DNA from: Methylobacterium sp. SyP6R
Lineage (GTDB): Bacteria; Pseudomonadota; Alphaproteobacteria; Rhizobiales; Beijerinckiaceae
Assembly: GCF_019216885.1 (NCBI RefSeq)
Contig: NZ_JAAQRC020000001.1
Location: 3,587,001 to 3,651,000, forward strand
Reading direction: 5' to 3'
Length of the DNA: 64,000 nucleotides
The notes beneath the pieces were generated by a model. It was given only the letters and a program-made list of their open reading frames with translations. It had not been told where the DNA came from and did not search any database. Positions 55,201-63,478 of this stretch are shown here, one piece after another. Within the stretch, counting starts at the first letter, position 1. Each line of letters begins with the position of its first letter. Position numbers and translations under genes: made by a program.

Positions 55201-55387
55201 GGCCTTCGGGACGGGCCCGAGCTTCGTGACGGCGGGGATCCCGATCACCCGGGACGCGCTGGTGGCCTCGGCGGGGATGGATCTGCGGGTGTCGCGGGCG
55301 GCGACGATCGGGGTGTCGTATACCGGCCAGGTGGGTTCGCGGGCCGAGGACCACGCGGTGAAGGGGACCTTCACCTACCGGTTCTGA
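52238..55387 (+). CDS. Autotransporter with N-terminal PAP2-type acid phosphatase domain
   Basis: A 1049-residue secreted protein. A signal peptide ends at ASAQ (about residue 25). The first 400 residues form a PAP2 / vanadium-haloperoxidase-like phosphatase: SRPIQ, NPSFPSGHTTYAF (PSGH at about 263-266) and SRIVLGVHYPLDI with the second histidine (about 297-310). A short beta-helix passenger follows (about 500-680, GGLLGGTGTVGGIV, APGNSIGTLSVAGN), and then a C-terminal autotransporter beta-barrel (about 765-1049) ending in TYRF. The fusion should display the phosphatase on the cell surface. Confidence 0.88.
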   Translation: MLFRYSVSLIALAAAALSAEGASAQTATIAPTGANVLNLLSPFLSLNATATGRATLQANLDRAVFTNNTATLRQQQLAISDKNLLGSATNTLSSAGLGTYGAGANLAGGLPAQTVVNGIVPQQPVGGLGPVLGPIYVAGTAAGTNGPLGSVVNLLARAYGFTGNDLGVAKNYFANGAATNPSTTPPNYVPVPAVAPAGYSVPTFNGLPNTRDSVYDLAYGVTNTQAGQDVYGSSRPIQVAQGRYNIFDPTALNGISTNPSFPSGHTTYAFTDGILLAMTTPQAYQSMLMRASEYGESRIVLGVHYPLDIIGGRALATYDLAQGLTNPLYINNAATTGTAIDLPSLYNQASSQMQIYLAAQCGASVAACAGVAANNPYLPSAANQALYQQRQSFGLPTLSFAQGPRETAPAGGPDASILLAPIYGGSSAAAQRIAPNGGLSGTLATDTINQIVVNTESPALTALYGTPLSYWSRVDLYSAAGYFGNVIGTLQMAATDRLTTDVAIGNTGALFANGSITGQVTVGAGGLLGGTGTVGGIVAQSGATVAPGNSIGTLSVAGNAAFAPGSTLQVEANASGQSDRLAVTGAATLQGGTVQVLAQNGRYDPRTGYTILSANGGVTGTFAGVSSTLAFLTPTLRYQPAEVDLTLTRNDIAFATIARSRNQAAVANAVQGAGSGAGLYNRTVGLTTPEAVTAFQALTGDIHASSVSAAYETAFFVREAILDRLRGSGEATRDYGSLPATYTADLPGRAAPVAPVPVRVLDPRVFGLWGQGFGSFGQARSDGNAVTLNRDTAGFVLGADLRLESGITLGVAGGYTRTTLDAPGQTASGTIESGFGGVYGGTEAGPFALRLGAVYADNSLRLRRSVVFPGVSETESARYGGSTVQGFGEIGYRIALGAGVLGKASVVSASYIEPFVGGAYVGIDRDRFAETGGVAALSGASRLSEIPTLTAGVRGQTEVDLGFGAPVSLHGLVGYRRAFGDVIPTALLAFGTGPSFVTAGIPITRDALVASAGMDLRVSRAATIGVSYTGQVGSRAEDHAVKGTFTYRF

Positions 55388-55568
55388 GCCTCGGCACAGG
55401 TGGGAAAGGGGGCGTGGCGCGAGCCGCGTCCTTTCATCGTGAATGGGCGCTCGCGGTGTCGCCCCCACCGGGGAGGCGGGACCGGCAACGAACCTGGGCC
55501 GACGAAGCGGATGGTGCTTTTTTCCAGAACGAGCCGGACGGGCCCCTGGCCGACCGCATCACCCCGCC

Positions 55569-56357
55569 TCATCGTCCCGGCGGCGCCATCCCCTTCTCCT
55601 CCAGGATCGGCGCGGCATCGGGGCCGGCAAGGTCGCGCAGGAGCGCCGATGCGGCCTCAGCCTGTTCGGCCCCCGCCGGGATCTTGCCCGCATAGGTCGT
55701 GACGTTCTGCACCTCCGCCGGAAGCGGGCCGACGAGGCGTGTGCCGGCGACGGCCAGCAGCTCGCTCGTCTGCTGCAGCGCGAGGTCGGCCTCACCCGAG
55801 ACGAGGCGCGACGCCGCGAGGCCGCCGCGCACCAGCACGAGCTTGTCCTTCATCCGGTCCGCGATGCCGAGGCGCTCGAAGAGCCCCGCGAGGTAGATCC
55901 CGCTCGATCCGCCGGAGGCCGGATCCACCATGGCGACGGCCCGCGCCCGCAGCAGCGCCTCGCGGAAAGCCGCCGGGGTGGCGATGTCCGGCAGCGGCGC
56001 CCCGTCCCGGACCGCGACACCGATCCCGACCTTGGCGAGCGGCACCGGCGGCGCGCCGGCGAGGCGGGCCTCGCGGATCAAGTCGGAGAGGACATCCAGC
56101 GTCAGAATGACGAGGTCGGCCCGGGCGCCGCCGCGGATCGCCTGCGCGATCGCTCCGGCAGTGTCGTTGCGCATCGTGACCTTGTGGCCGGTGCGCTGCT
56201 CGAAACGCGGCACCAGAACCGCCGCGACGGGCTTGTACGCCCCCGTGGTCAGCAGCGTGATCTCCGCCGCCTGCGCTGGCGCGCCGAGGGCGAGGATGAG
56301 GGAGGCTCCGCCGCCCGCGCGGCGCAGGCCTCGGATCAAGGTCGTCAGTCGGCGCAT
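55569..56357 (-). CDS. ModA-like periplasmic substrate-binding protein
   Basis: A 262-residue protein with a signal peptide (LILALGAPAQAAE, cut near residue 30) and the extracellular-binding-protein type 11 fold: ITLLTTGAYKPVAAVLVPRF, GGARADLVILT, VAMVDPASGGSSGIYLAG, and SGEADLALQQTSEL. It resembles molybdate/oxyanion-binding ModA proteins, though the residues that fix the ligand are not fully conserved by eye. No permease or ATPase lies beside it. It lies 66 bases downstream of hpnK on the same strand and could be co-transcribed. Confidence 0.75.
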   Translation of the reverse strand: MRRLTTLIRGLRRAGGGASLILALGAPAQAAEITLLTTGAYKPVAAVLVPRFEQRTGHKVTMRNDTAGAIAQAIRGGARADLVILTLDVLSDLIREARLAGAPPVPLAKVGIGVAVRDGAPLPDIATPAAFREALLRARAVAMVDPASGGSSGIYLAGLFERLGIADRMKDKLVLVRGGLAASRLVSGEADLALQQTSELLAVAGTRLVGPLPAEVQNVTTYAGKIPAGAEQAEAASALLRDLAGPDAAPILEEKGMAPPGR

Positions 56358-56423
56358 GTCGGGCTCCCGGGACGGAGGCCGCGTGCCCGGCCCTCCCCCA
56401 CCGTTAGCCGATGCCTACGCGCT

Positions 56424-57278
56424 TCAGCGAGCGAAATCCGAGAAGCCGCCCGTCACCGCACCCGAGGCCGCGAGCGCCGCCCGGCTCGCCGGCGCCGTCA
56501 GGGCGGCGAGTTCCTCGGCATAGGCGTAGCCCGGGGCCTCGCCCGGGAAGCCGCCCGCGGTGGCGGGGTGCAGGTAGAGCTCGGTCAGCCCGTCCGGCAG
56601 GTGGCGCAGCAGGCCCTCGACCCTGGCCGGATTCATGGCGCCCGACCAGGCGAGGCCGAGCACGCCGTCGGGGGTGAGCAGACCGGCGCGCCGGGCCCGG
56701 GCGCGCAGCAGGGCCGCCCAGGGCGCCGTGTCGAGGGCGAGGCCCGGATCGGCGCCGGGCTCGGCGCGGCGCAAGGCCTCGCGCGATTCCCGCGGCACCC
56801 GGATCGCCCGCATCCCGTAATCGCGTCCGATCGCCAAAACCATTCCGGCGATGATCGGGTGGATGTGGAAGTGCTTGTGCGCGTTGACGTGGTCGAGGGG
56901 CAGCCCGGTCGCGCGAAACGCCTCGAACTGCGCCCGGATCTCGGCGGCGAGCTGGTGGCGGGCGCTCCGTTTCAGCGCCAGATCGAGCCCGAGCCGCCCC
57001 TGGTCGGCCCGTATCAGCCCGGCGGCGTCCACGAGATCGGGCAGGTCGGCAGCCGGCAGGGTCGGCCAGGCCTCGACCATCACGAGGTGCAGGCCCACCC
57101 GCAGCGACGGCATCGCGCGGGCACGCGCCACCGCATCCGCGGCGCCGGGCGCCGACACCATCAGGCTCGCGGCGGTGAGGATGCCGTCGCGGTGGGCCCG
57201 CTCCACCGCCTCGTTCACCTGGGTCGAGAGGCCGAAATCGTCGGAGGTGACGACGAGGCGCTTGGCGGGCTTGGGCAT
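56424..57278 (-). CDS. hpnK: Hopanoid biosynthesis-associated protein HpnK (YdjC/ChbG deacetylase)
   Basis: A 284-residue YdjC-type carbohydrate deacetylase. The metal-site motifs are VTSDDFGLS (about residues 10-18) and DHVNAHKHFHIHP (about 128-141); the end includes LTELYLHPATAGG. HpnK removes the acetyl from N-acetylglucosaminyl-bacteriohopanetetrol, leaving a free amine. The start MPKPAKRLVV is preferred; an in-frame methionine 22 codons upstream runs into non-conserved sequence. It is downstream of hpnJ. Confidence 0.9.
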   Translation of the reverse strand: MPKPAKRLVVTSDDFGLSTQVNEAVERAHRDGILTAASLMVSAPGAADAVARARAMPSLRVGLHLVMVEAWPTLPAADLPDLVDAAGLIRADQGRLGLDLALKRSARHQLAAEIRAQFEAFRATGLPLDHVNAHKHFHIHPIIAGMVLAIGRDYGMRAIRVPRESREALRRAEPGADPGLALDTAPWAALLRARARRAGLLTPDGVLGLAWSGAMNPARVEGLLRHLPDGLTELYLHPATAGGFPGEAPGYAYAEELAALTAPASRAALAASGAVTGGFSDFAR

Positions 57279-57369
57279 GGGCTCGGTCTCTCGACGTGAA
57301 AGAGCCTCCCCGTCCGGCGGGACGGGGAGGCTCGCACCCGCCATCAGGCGGGACGGTCGGTTGCGGGGC

Positions 57370-58809
57370 TTACGCCGCCTTCTTGGACACGCCCTGGCGC
57401 TCGCGCAGGAAGTGCCAGAACTCGACGCCCTCGCGCAGGCGGCGCTTCATCATGTCGGGCGAGCGGACCATCTCGCTGACGATCGAGGCGATCTTCGGGG
57501 CGCGGAAGTAGAACTTCTTGTAGAACTCCTCCACCGAGTTGAAGATCTCGGTGTGGGACAGGTGCGGGTAGTGCAGCGGCGCGATCTGCACGCCGTTCTC
57601 GTCGACGAGCTCGGCGTTGTCCTTGTCGAGCCAGCCGTTCTCCACCGCCTGCTTGTACAGGAAGGTGCCCGGATAGGGTGCTGCGAGCGAGACCTGGATG
57701 GTGTGCGGGTTGATCCGCTTGGCGAAGGCGATCGTCTCCTGGATCGTCTCCTTGGTCTCGCCCGGCAGGCCGAGGATGAAGGTGCCGTGGATCGCGATGC
57801 CGAGGTCGTGGCAATCCTGGGTGAACTTCTCCGCGACCTCGACCCGCATGCCCTTCTTGATGTTGTGCAGGATCTGCTGGTTGCCCGACTCGTAGCCGAC
57901 CAGCAGCAGGCGCAGGCCGTTCTCCTTCAGGACCTTCAGGGTCTCGCGCGGCACGTTGGCCTTGGCGTTGCACGACCAGGTCACGCCGAGCTTGCCGAGC
58001 TCGCGGGCGATCTCTTCCGCGCGCGGAAGATTGTCCGTGAAGGTGTCGTCGTCGAAGAAGAACTCCTTGGTCTGCGGGAATTCCTTCAGGCAGTACTTGA
58101 TCTCCTCGATCACGTGAGCGACCGAGCGGGTGCGGTAGGTGTGGCCGCCGACCGTCTGCGGCCACAGGCAGAAGGTGCAGCGCGACTTGCAGCCCCGGCC
58201 CGAATAGAACGAGATGTAGGGGTGCTTGAGATAGCCGATGAAGTACTTCTCCATCTGCAGGTCGCGCTTGTAGACCGAGGTCACGAACGGCAGCTGGTCC
58301 ATGTCGGTCATGATCTCGCGGTCCGGATTGTGGACCACGACACCGTCGGCGTTGCGGTAGGAGAGACCCTTGATCTCCGCCATCGGCACGCCCTCGGCGA
58401 CCTCCTTGACGGTGAAGTCGAACTCGTTGCGGGCGCAGAAATCGACCGAAGGGGCCTGGGCCATCGAGCCGGCGGCATCGACCGCGACCTTGGCGCCGAT
58501 CAGGCCGGCGATCAGCTTCGGGTTCTTGGCCTTCAGCGCCTCGATCGTCTTCACGTCCGACTTGAAGGACGGCACCGAGGTGTGCAGCACCACGAGGTCG
58601 AAGTCGTTGGCCTGGGCCACGATCTCCGGCAGCTTGATGTCGTGCGGCGGCGCGTCGATCAGCTTGGAGTTCGGCACGAGCGCGGCGGGCTGGGCGAGCC
58701 AGGTCGGGTACCAGAACGACTTGATCTCGCGCTTGGCCTGGTAGCGCGAGCCGGCGCCGCCGTCGAAGCCGTCGAAGGTGGGGGCCTGGAGGAAGAGGGT
58801 CCGCATCAT
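57370..58809 (-). CDS. hpnJ: Hopanoid biosynthesis radical SAM protein HpnJ
   Basis: A 479-residue B12-binding-type radical SAM enzyme. The [4Fe-4S] cysteines lie in GRGCKSRCTFCLW (about residues 203-215). The N-terminal part is a B12-like domain (TLFLQAPTFDGFDGG), and the radical SAM barrel includes EFFFDDDTFTDN and LLVGYESGNQQILHNIKKGM. In other bacteria HpnJ converts the glucosaminyl head group to the cyclitol ether of bacteriohopanetetrol. Complete. Confidence 0.93.
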   Translation of the reverse strand: MMRTLFLQAPTFDGFDGGAGSRYQAKREIKSFWYPTWLAQPAALVPNSKLIDAPPHDIKLPEIVAQANDFDLVVLHTSVPSFKSDVKTIEALKAKNPKLIAGLIGAKVAVDAAGSMAQAPSVDFCARNEFDFTVKEVAEGVPMAEIKGLSYRNADGVVVHNPDREIMTDMDQLPFVTSVYKRDLQMEKYFIGYLKHPYISFYSGRGCKSRCTFCLWPQTVGGHTYRTRSVAHVIEEIKYCLKEFPQTKEFFFDDDTFTDNLPRAEEIARELGKLGVTWSCNAKANVPRETLKVLKENGLRLLLVGYESGNQQILHNIKKGMRVEVAEKFTQDCHDLGIAIHGTFILGLPGETKETIQETIAFAKRINPHTIQVSLAAPYPGTFLYKQAVENGWLDKDNAELVDENGVQIAPLHYPHLSHTEIFNSVEEFYKKFYFRAPKIASIVSEMVRSPDMMKRRLREGVEFWHFLRERQGVSKKAA

Positions 58810-58883
58810 CGGGAAGGTGTCTCAACAGAGGGGAGCCGCATCGGCGGCCGGAGAGGCCGCCGGGCGGCCCGATGAGATGTCTT

Positions 58884-60068
58884 TTAAGTCGAGGGAGCGC
58901 CGGACTCGCGGGCGAGGCCGGAATCCGGGATCAGCGTGCCATCCGCAACGACCCGATAATCATGACCTTTCCAAGTCACGGCGCCGGACATGAAGCACCA
59001 GGCGAAGCCGGCGAAGGACAGGAGGTCGCGGATCGGCAGCAGCCAGTAGGGGTGCGGCTCGAGGCCGAAGGCCCGCTCGACCCGCATGCACAGCACGATC
59101 CGGCAGGCCAGTGCCAGGGCGGCGGCGGCGAGCGTGTAGGGACCCGAATCGGGCAGCAAAGCCGCGATCAGCGCCAGCGGGAAGGCGTGGGTGACGAGCG
59201 TGCCGGCATATCCCACCGGATCGACGTTGCGGATCGTGCGGTTCCAGCGGGTCTCGTGCCGCCACAGGCCAGCGAGCGAGGTATCGACGCAAGTGTGCCC
59301 GATGGTGAAGTTCGGGATCGCCACGATCCCGCCCTGGGCCCGGAGCGCCGCCCCGAGGGTGTAGTCGTCGGCCAGATCGTTGCGGATCGCCTCGAAGCCG
59401 CCGATCCGGGCGAGCACCTCGGTGCGGAACGCGATGGTGGAGCCGAAGCAGGGATCGGCGAGCCCCAGCCCGGTGCCCATCAGGACGTTGGGCAGGAACT
59501 GGGTGTCGATGGCGAGCGCCGAGAGATGCGCGAAGGCGCCGCGATTGGCCGGCACGCCGTGATAGAGGCAGGTGACGCCCGACACGCCCGGCTGGGCCAG
59601 TTCGGCGACGATGCGCTCGAGATAGTCCGGCGCCACCACCATGTCGCTGTCGGCCAGCACCACCACCTCGTGGGCGATGAGCCCCGCCATGTTGATGAGG
59701 TTCGAGACCTTGCGGTTCGAGCCGTGCTGGCGGGCGTCGATGACGAGGTCGATGCGTAAGGAGGGGTGCTCGGCCTGGAGCCGGTGCACCACGGCGATCG
59801 CCGGATCGGCGGCGTTCTGCACCCCGAAGATCACCTGCACGGCGCCCGCATAGGCCTGGGCGCAGAAGGTGGTGAGGTTGGCGTGCAGGTTCGGCTCGTC
59901 GCCGCAGAGCGGCTTGAGCAGGGTCACGGAGGGGCGGGCCGAGCCGGCGGGCAGGCGCGGCACCGGGCGCCGGGCGAGGCGCCCAGCGAGCCACGCGGTG
60001 GTCAGGCCGTACACGCACCCGGCGAGCGCCAGGACGATCAGGGGGGCGGAGATCCAGGTCCATTCCAT
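58884..60068 (-). CDS. hpnI: Hopanoid glycosyltransferase HpnI
   Basis: A 394-residue membrane glycosyltransferase of the ceramide-glucosyltransferase-like GT2 type. An N-terminal TM, then PSVTLLKPLCGDEPNLHANL, VVLADSDMVVAPDYL (DxD-type), DLADDYTLGAALRAQGG, and HETRWNRTIR (the [Q/R]xxRW motif). C-terminal TMs around LIAALLPDSG and ALALACRIVL follow. HpnI attaches N-acetylglucosamine to bacteriohopanetetrol, the step before HpnK and HpnJ. Confidence 0.9.
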   Translation of the reverse strand: MEWTWISAPLIVLALAGCVYGLTTAWLAGRLARRPVPRLPAGSARPSVTLLKPLCGDEPNLHANLTTFCAQAYAGAVQVIFGVQNAADPAIAVVHRLQAEHPSLRIDLVIDARQHGSNRKVSNLINMAGLIAHEVVVLADSDMVVAPDYLERIVAELAQPGVSGVTCLYHGVPANRGAFAHLSALAIDTQFLPNVLMGTGLGLADPCFGSTIAFRTEVLARIGGFEAIRNDLADDYTLGAALRAQGGIVAIPNFTIGHTCVDTSLAGLWRHETRWNRTIRNVDPVGYAGTLVTHAFPLALIAALLPDSGPYTLAAAALALACRIVLCMRVERAFGLEPHPYWLLPIRDLLSFAGFAWCFMSGAVTWKGHDYRVVADGTLIPDSGLARESGAPST

Positions 60069-60254
60069 GGCGAGGGGCGATCCCTGGGAGGAGTTGGCGG
60101 CGCGGGGGGCGCGGCGGGCAATGTTGTTGAGGGTGCGATCGAAGGGTTGACGGCCGGTATTCGTCGGTCGTCAACTTTCCGAAGCAGTCTGGCCGATGCG
60201 GCTTGGGCGAAGCTGGTCGGACGGGGCTAGGTGGCCGAGGCTACTTGGCCGAGG

Positions 60255-60905
60255 CTACTTGGCCTTGGGCGCCGGGGCGGCGAGCATCGTCTCGGTCGAT
60301 TTCTTCAGGTGGGCCAGCAGGGCGTCGGCTCCCCCCTCCTGCAGCGGCTCGGTGAAGCCGGTGCGCAGGGTGCCCGCCTCGCTCACCGTGCCCTGAAGGA
60401 AGACGTCGGTGATCTTGTTGTCGGCGTTCAGCACGTAATCGACCGGGGAGGTGTCGCCGCTGCCGTCGGTCACCGTGACGTGGACGATGCGGCCCTTGCC
60501 GCGCGGCTCGCTCTTCGGGTCGATGGCGAAGGTGCTGCCACTGGCGGCCCCGAGCCGGGTGGCGTAGGTCGCCGCCAGGTAGGGCTCGAAGGCGGCGACC
60601 AGCGCCTGCTGCTTGTCGGCCGGGATCTCCTTCCAGCGGGTGCCGACGCCGAGGCGCAGCATCTCCGGCAGGTCGAAATTCTCCTTCATCGGGCCGGCCA
60701 GGGTCTCGGCGCGGGCGCGCACGTCGGCGGCCTTCAGCGCCGCCTCGAGGGCATCGGTCATGCGCCGCACGGTGGCGACCGCCGGATCGCCCTCCCCGGC
60801 CGCAGGCGCGGCGGGAGCGGCGGCATTCTGGGCCAGGGCCGGCAGCGCCGGCATCAGGAGGCCTGCGATCACCAGGTTGCGCAGGGTCTCGCGTCGGGTC
60901 TGCAC
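60255..60905 (-). CDS. hpnM: Hopanoid-associated ABC/MlaC-like protein HpnM
   Basis: A 216-residue periplasmic Ttg2D/MlaC-family protein. The GTG start (MQTRRETLRNLVIAGLLMPA) carries a signal peptide ending ALPALAQN, and has AAGGAGAG eight bases upstream. The MlaC-like region includes PMKENFDLPEMLRLGVGTRW, PYLAATYATRL, and VDYVLNADNKITDVF. HpnM is thought to help move hopanoids between membranes. It starts four bases after hpnL. Confidence 0.9.
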   Translation of the reverse strand: MQTRRETLRNLVIAGLLMPALPALAQNAAAPAAPAAGEGDPAVATVRRMTDALEAALKAADVRARAETLAGPMKENFDLPEMLRLGVGTRWKEIPADKQQALVAAFEPYLAATYATRLGAASGSTFAIDPKSEPRGKGRIVHVTVTDGSGDTSPVDYVLNADNKITDVFLQGTVSEAGTLRTGFTEPLQEGGADALLAHLKKSTETMLAAPAPKAK

Positions 60906-60909
60906 CAGG

Positions 60910-61983
60910 TTACTCTCCTTTGCCGTCGACGGGCGCCGCGGCGTAGCCGTAGGCGGCCACATGGGCCTGCCGCGGACGAAGCCATGTCCGCAGGGCCGCG
61001 CCGATCCCGGCCGCGGGGGAGCGGCCCTGATCGGCTTCGTTTTCCATGGCGTGCCAGAGCATCAGGCTCGGCAGCCCGACCGCGAGGTCGGCCAGCCGCT
61101 TGATCAGCGACAGGGCCAAAGCCGCCTCGGCCGGAATGCCGAACACCGCGCAGAGCGCGATCAGGCCGCCTTCCTGGGCGCCGAGCGCGCCGGGTACCGC
61201 GAAGGCGGCGCCGCGCACGGCCTGCGCCAGGCTCTCGATCACGATCGCCTCGAGGAAGCCGACCTCGTAGCCCATGAAGCGCAGCGCGATCCAGACCTCG
61301 AAGGTGCCGATCACCCAGCCGAACAGATGCGTGCCGATGGCGGCGACGATGCGGCCGCGGGCGGCGTAGAGGCCGCGCAGGCGCTCGAACAGCACGTCGA
61401 CCGCGCCGAAGATCCGCCACTCGCGGCCGCCCGCGAAGCGGTTGATGGCGGCCTGGAGCAGGCTCTGGCCGAAGCGGCGCTGCACCAGGTAGAAGGCGAC
61501 GAGGGCCGGTGCCGCCACCACGAGGCCCAGGCCCACGTAATGCACGATCGGCCCGTCGCCCCCGAGCGCCACCAGGATGCCGAGACCGGCCACGGTGAAC
61601 AGGAATTGCGTGAGCGCCTGGATCATCAGGTCGACGAGGGTGCTGGCGCCCGACAGGGATCCGGGCACCCGGTGCAGGGTCAGGAGCCTGGCGCCGATCA
61701 GGTCGCCGCCGACCTGCGCGACGGGCAGCAGGGTGTTCACCCCCTCGCGCACGAAGCGCACGCTGACGCAGGCGCGCAGCAGCGGCCTCTCGCCGCGGGG
61801 AAACACGATCCACCAGCCGAGGCCCGCCCAGGCGACGGCCACGACGCGCGCCACCACGACCAGCACGGCGCCCCAGCCGGACGCCCACAGGGCCGCCGCG
61901 ACCGCCTCCGGTCCCGAGGAGACGAACAGGCCGATCACGGTGCAGAGGCCGGCGATCAGGCCCAGTGTCGTCAGTCGCTTCAT
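60910..61983 (-). CDS. hpnL: Hopanoid-associated membrane protein HpnL
   Basis: A 357-residue integral membrane protein of the lysylphosphatidylglycerol-synthase TM (YbhN/LPG_synthase_TM) group, with about eight hydrophobic segments. Family-like stretches are RFVREGVNTLLPVAQVGGDL, IESLAQAVRGAAFAVPGALG and AQEGGLIALCAVFGIP. It is the first gene of the hpnL-M-I-J-K run and faces the amidinotransferase gene across a shared 310-base promoter region. Its precise role is not known. Confidence 0.88.
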   Translation of the reverse strand: MKRLTTLGLIAGLCTVIGLFVSSGPEAVAAALWASGWGAVLVVVARVVAVAWAGLGWWIVFPRGERPLLRACVSVRFVREGVNTLLPVAQVGGDLIGARLLTLHRVPGSLSGASTLVDLMIQALTQFLFTVAGLGILVALGGDGPIVHYVGLGLVVAAPALVAFYLVQRRFGQSLLQAAINRFAGGREWRIFGAVDVLFERLRGLYAARGRIVAAIGTHLFGWVIGTFEVWIALRFMGYEVGFLEAIVIESLAQAVRGAAFAVPGALGAQEGGLIALCAVFGIPAEAALALSLIKRLADLAVGLPSLMLWHAMENEADQGRSPAAGIGAALRTWLRPRQAHVAAYGYAAAPVDGKGE

Positions 61984-62293
61984 GACCCTCTTTCTGTCGC
62001 AGCGGCGGCGGCCTCGAGGGGGCGCGCCATTCCGGCAACGGAGTCGAAACAAAGCAGCGCCGTTGCACCCCGGCACGTTGCAGCTTTGATGGGCGCTGTC
62101 TATCACCGCCCGGACACAGTGCCGGCGAAACCGGCACTCACCACCGGCGCGGCTTTTCGGCACAAGCAAGGCCGCCCCAGCATCGCCGCAAGCTCACTTT
62201 ACGGCGCATCGTTCTCCCCGCCCCAGCTCCGGCTGGCGGGGGCCGGATACGCGAAAGAAGGCCGCTCGTGACGGCCGCCAGGGGACGAACAGC
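61984..62293. other. Shared divergent promoter region, hpnL / amidinotransferase
   Basis: A 310-base gap that must drive both the hpnL operon and the amidinotransferase gene. It contains the hairpin AGTGCCGG-CGAAA-CCGGCACT (62118-62138), an 8-bp stem with a 5-base loop. No protein is supported. Shared placement suggests coordinated regulation of both units. Confidence 0.55.
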
Positions 62294-63478
62294 ATGGATC
62301 GGGAGACGACCTTCGAGGCCGAGCGCGGCGCGCTCGACGACACGACCGCGCACGACCTGACGGCCCTCGGGGGCGAGGCGCCCGGCCGCGCCCCGTCGCC
62401 GCAATCGCCCGTCATGGCCTGGAACGAGTGGGACCCGCTGGAGGAGGTGATCGTCGGCTCGCTCGACGGCGCCACGATCCCGACCCACCACCTGACGGTG
62501 ATCTTCAACCTGCCGCGGGCCGCCCAGCCGTTCTACCGGCTCGCCTCCGGCTGGAAGTATCCCGGCTTCATGAAGAAGCTGGCTCAACAGGAGCTGGACG
62601 GCTTCATCAAGATCCTGGCCGGCGAGGGCGTGAAGATCCGCCGTCCCGATTCCGTGGATTTCTCGAAGAAGTTCCGTGCGCCGCGCTGGTCGTCGCGCGG
62701 CTTCTGCGTCGCCTGCCCGCGCGATCCGTATCTGGTGATCGGCGACGAGATCATCGAGAGCCCGATGTGCTGGCGCTCGCGCTACTTCGAGGGCGACGCC
62801 TACCGCTCGCTGTTCAAGGAGTATTTCCGGGCCGGCGCGCGCTGGACCTCGGCGCCGCGGCCCCAGCTCACCGACGAGCTGTACAATTACGACTACCGGG
62901 TGCCGAACCTGAAGGCCGGCGAACCGATGCAGTTCACGGTCAACGAGTTCGAGCCGGTCTTCGACGCGGCCGACTTCGTGCGCTGCGGCCGCGACCTGTT
63001 CGTCACCCGCTCCAACGTGACCAACCTGATGGGCATCGAGTGGCTGCGCCGCCATCTCGGCCCGGGCTTCCGGATCCACGAGATCGAGAGCCGCTGCCCG
63101 CAGCCGATGCACATCGATTCGTCGTTCATGCCGCTCGCCCCCGGCAAGGTGCTGGTCAATCCCGACTACATCGACGTCGAGAAGCTGCCGGCGGTGCTCA
63201 AGAAGTGGGACGTGCTGATCGCGCCCCGCCCCGACCCCGTCGAGGGCTTCATGAGCAAGATCTCGATGTGCTCGCCCTGGACCTCGATCAACGTGCTGGC
63301 CATCGACGAGAAGAAGATCGTGGTCGATGCGAGCCAGCCGACGCTGATCAAGGCGCTCAAGGACTGGGGCTTCGACCCGATCCCGACGCCGTTCCTGTCC
63401 TACGGCCCGTTCGGCGGCTCGTTCCACTGCGCCACGCTGGACGTGCGCCGGCGTGGGCCGCTGAAGTCCTATTTTTAG
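62294..63478 (+). CDS. Glycine-amidinotransferase-like enzyme
   Basis: A 394-residue amidinotransferase closely like arginine:glycine amidinotransferase. Motifs are FDAADFVRCGRDLF (223-236, catalytic Asp region), SNVTNLMGIEWLRRHL (240-255), PMHIDSSF (271-278, catalytic H273) and GGSFHCATLDVRRRG (374-388, nucleophile C379). It should move the amidino group from arginine to an amine, giving a guanidino product and ornithine. The acceptor is not given by sequence; the position opposite the hpn operon suggests an aminated hopanoid. The first 40 residues are non-conserved. Confidence 0.88.
   Translation: MDRETTFEAERGALDDTTAHDLTALGGEAPGRAPSPQSPVMAWNEWDPLEEVIVGSLDGATIPTHHLTVIFNLPRAAQPFYRLASGWKYPGFMKKLAQQELDGFIKILAGEGVKIRRPDSVDFSKKFRAPRWSSRGFCVACPRDPYLVIGDEIIESPMCWRSRYFEGDAYRSLFKEYFRAGARWTSAPRPQLTDELYNYDYRVPNLKAGEPMQFTVNEFEPVFDAADFVRCGRDLFVTRSNVTNLMGIEWLRRHLGPGFRIHEIESRCPQPMHIDSSFMPLAPGKVLVNPDYIDVEKLPAVLKKWDVLIAPRPDPVEGFMSKISMCSPWTSINVLAIDEKKIVVDASQPTLIKALKDWGFDPIPTPFLSYGPFGGSFHCATLDVRRRGPLKSYF

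Noticed and set aside
52133..55468. A 1111-codon ORF on the minus strand opposite the autotransporter
   Set aside because: It is the mirror of a real GC-rich gene. Its product is Gly/Ala/Arg-rich with no family motif, whereas the plus strand encodes a signal peptide, PAP2 motifs and a barrel.
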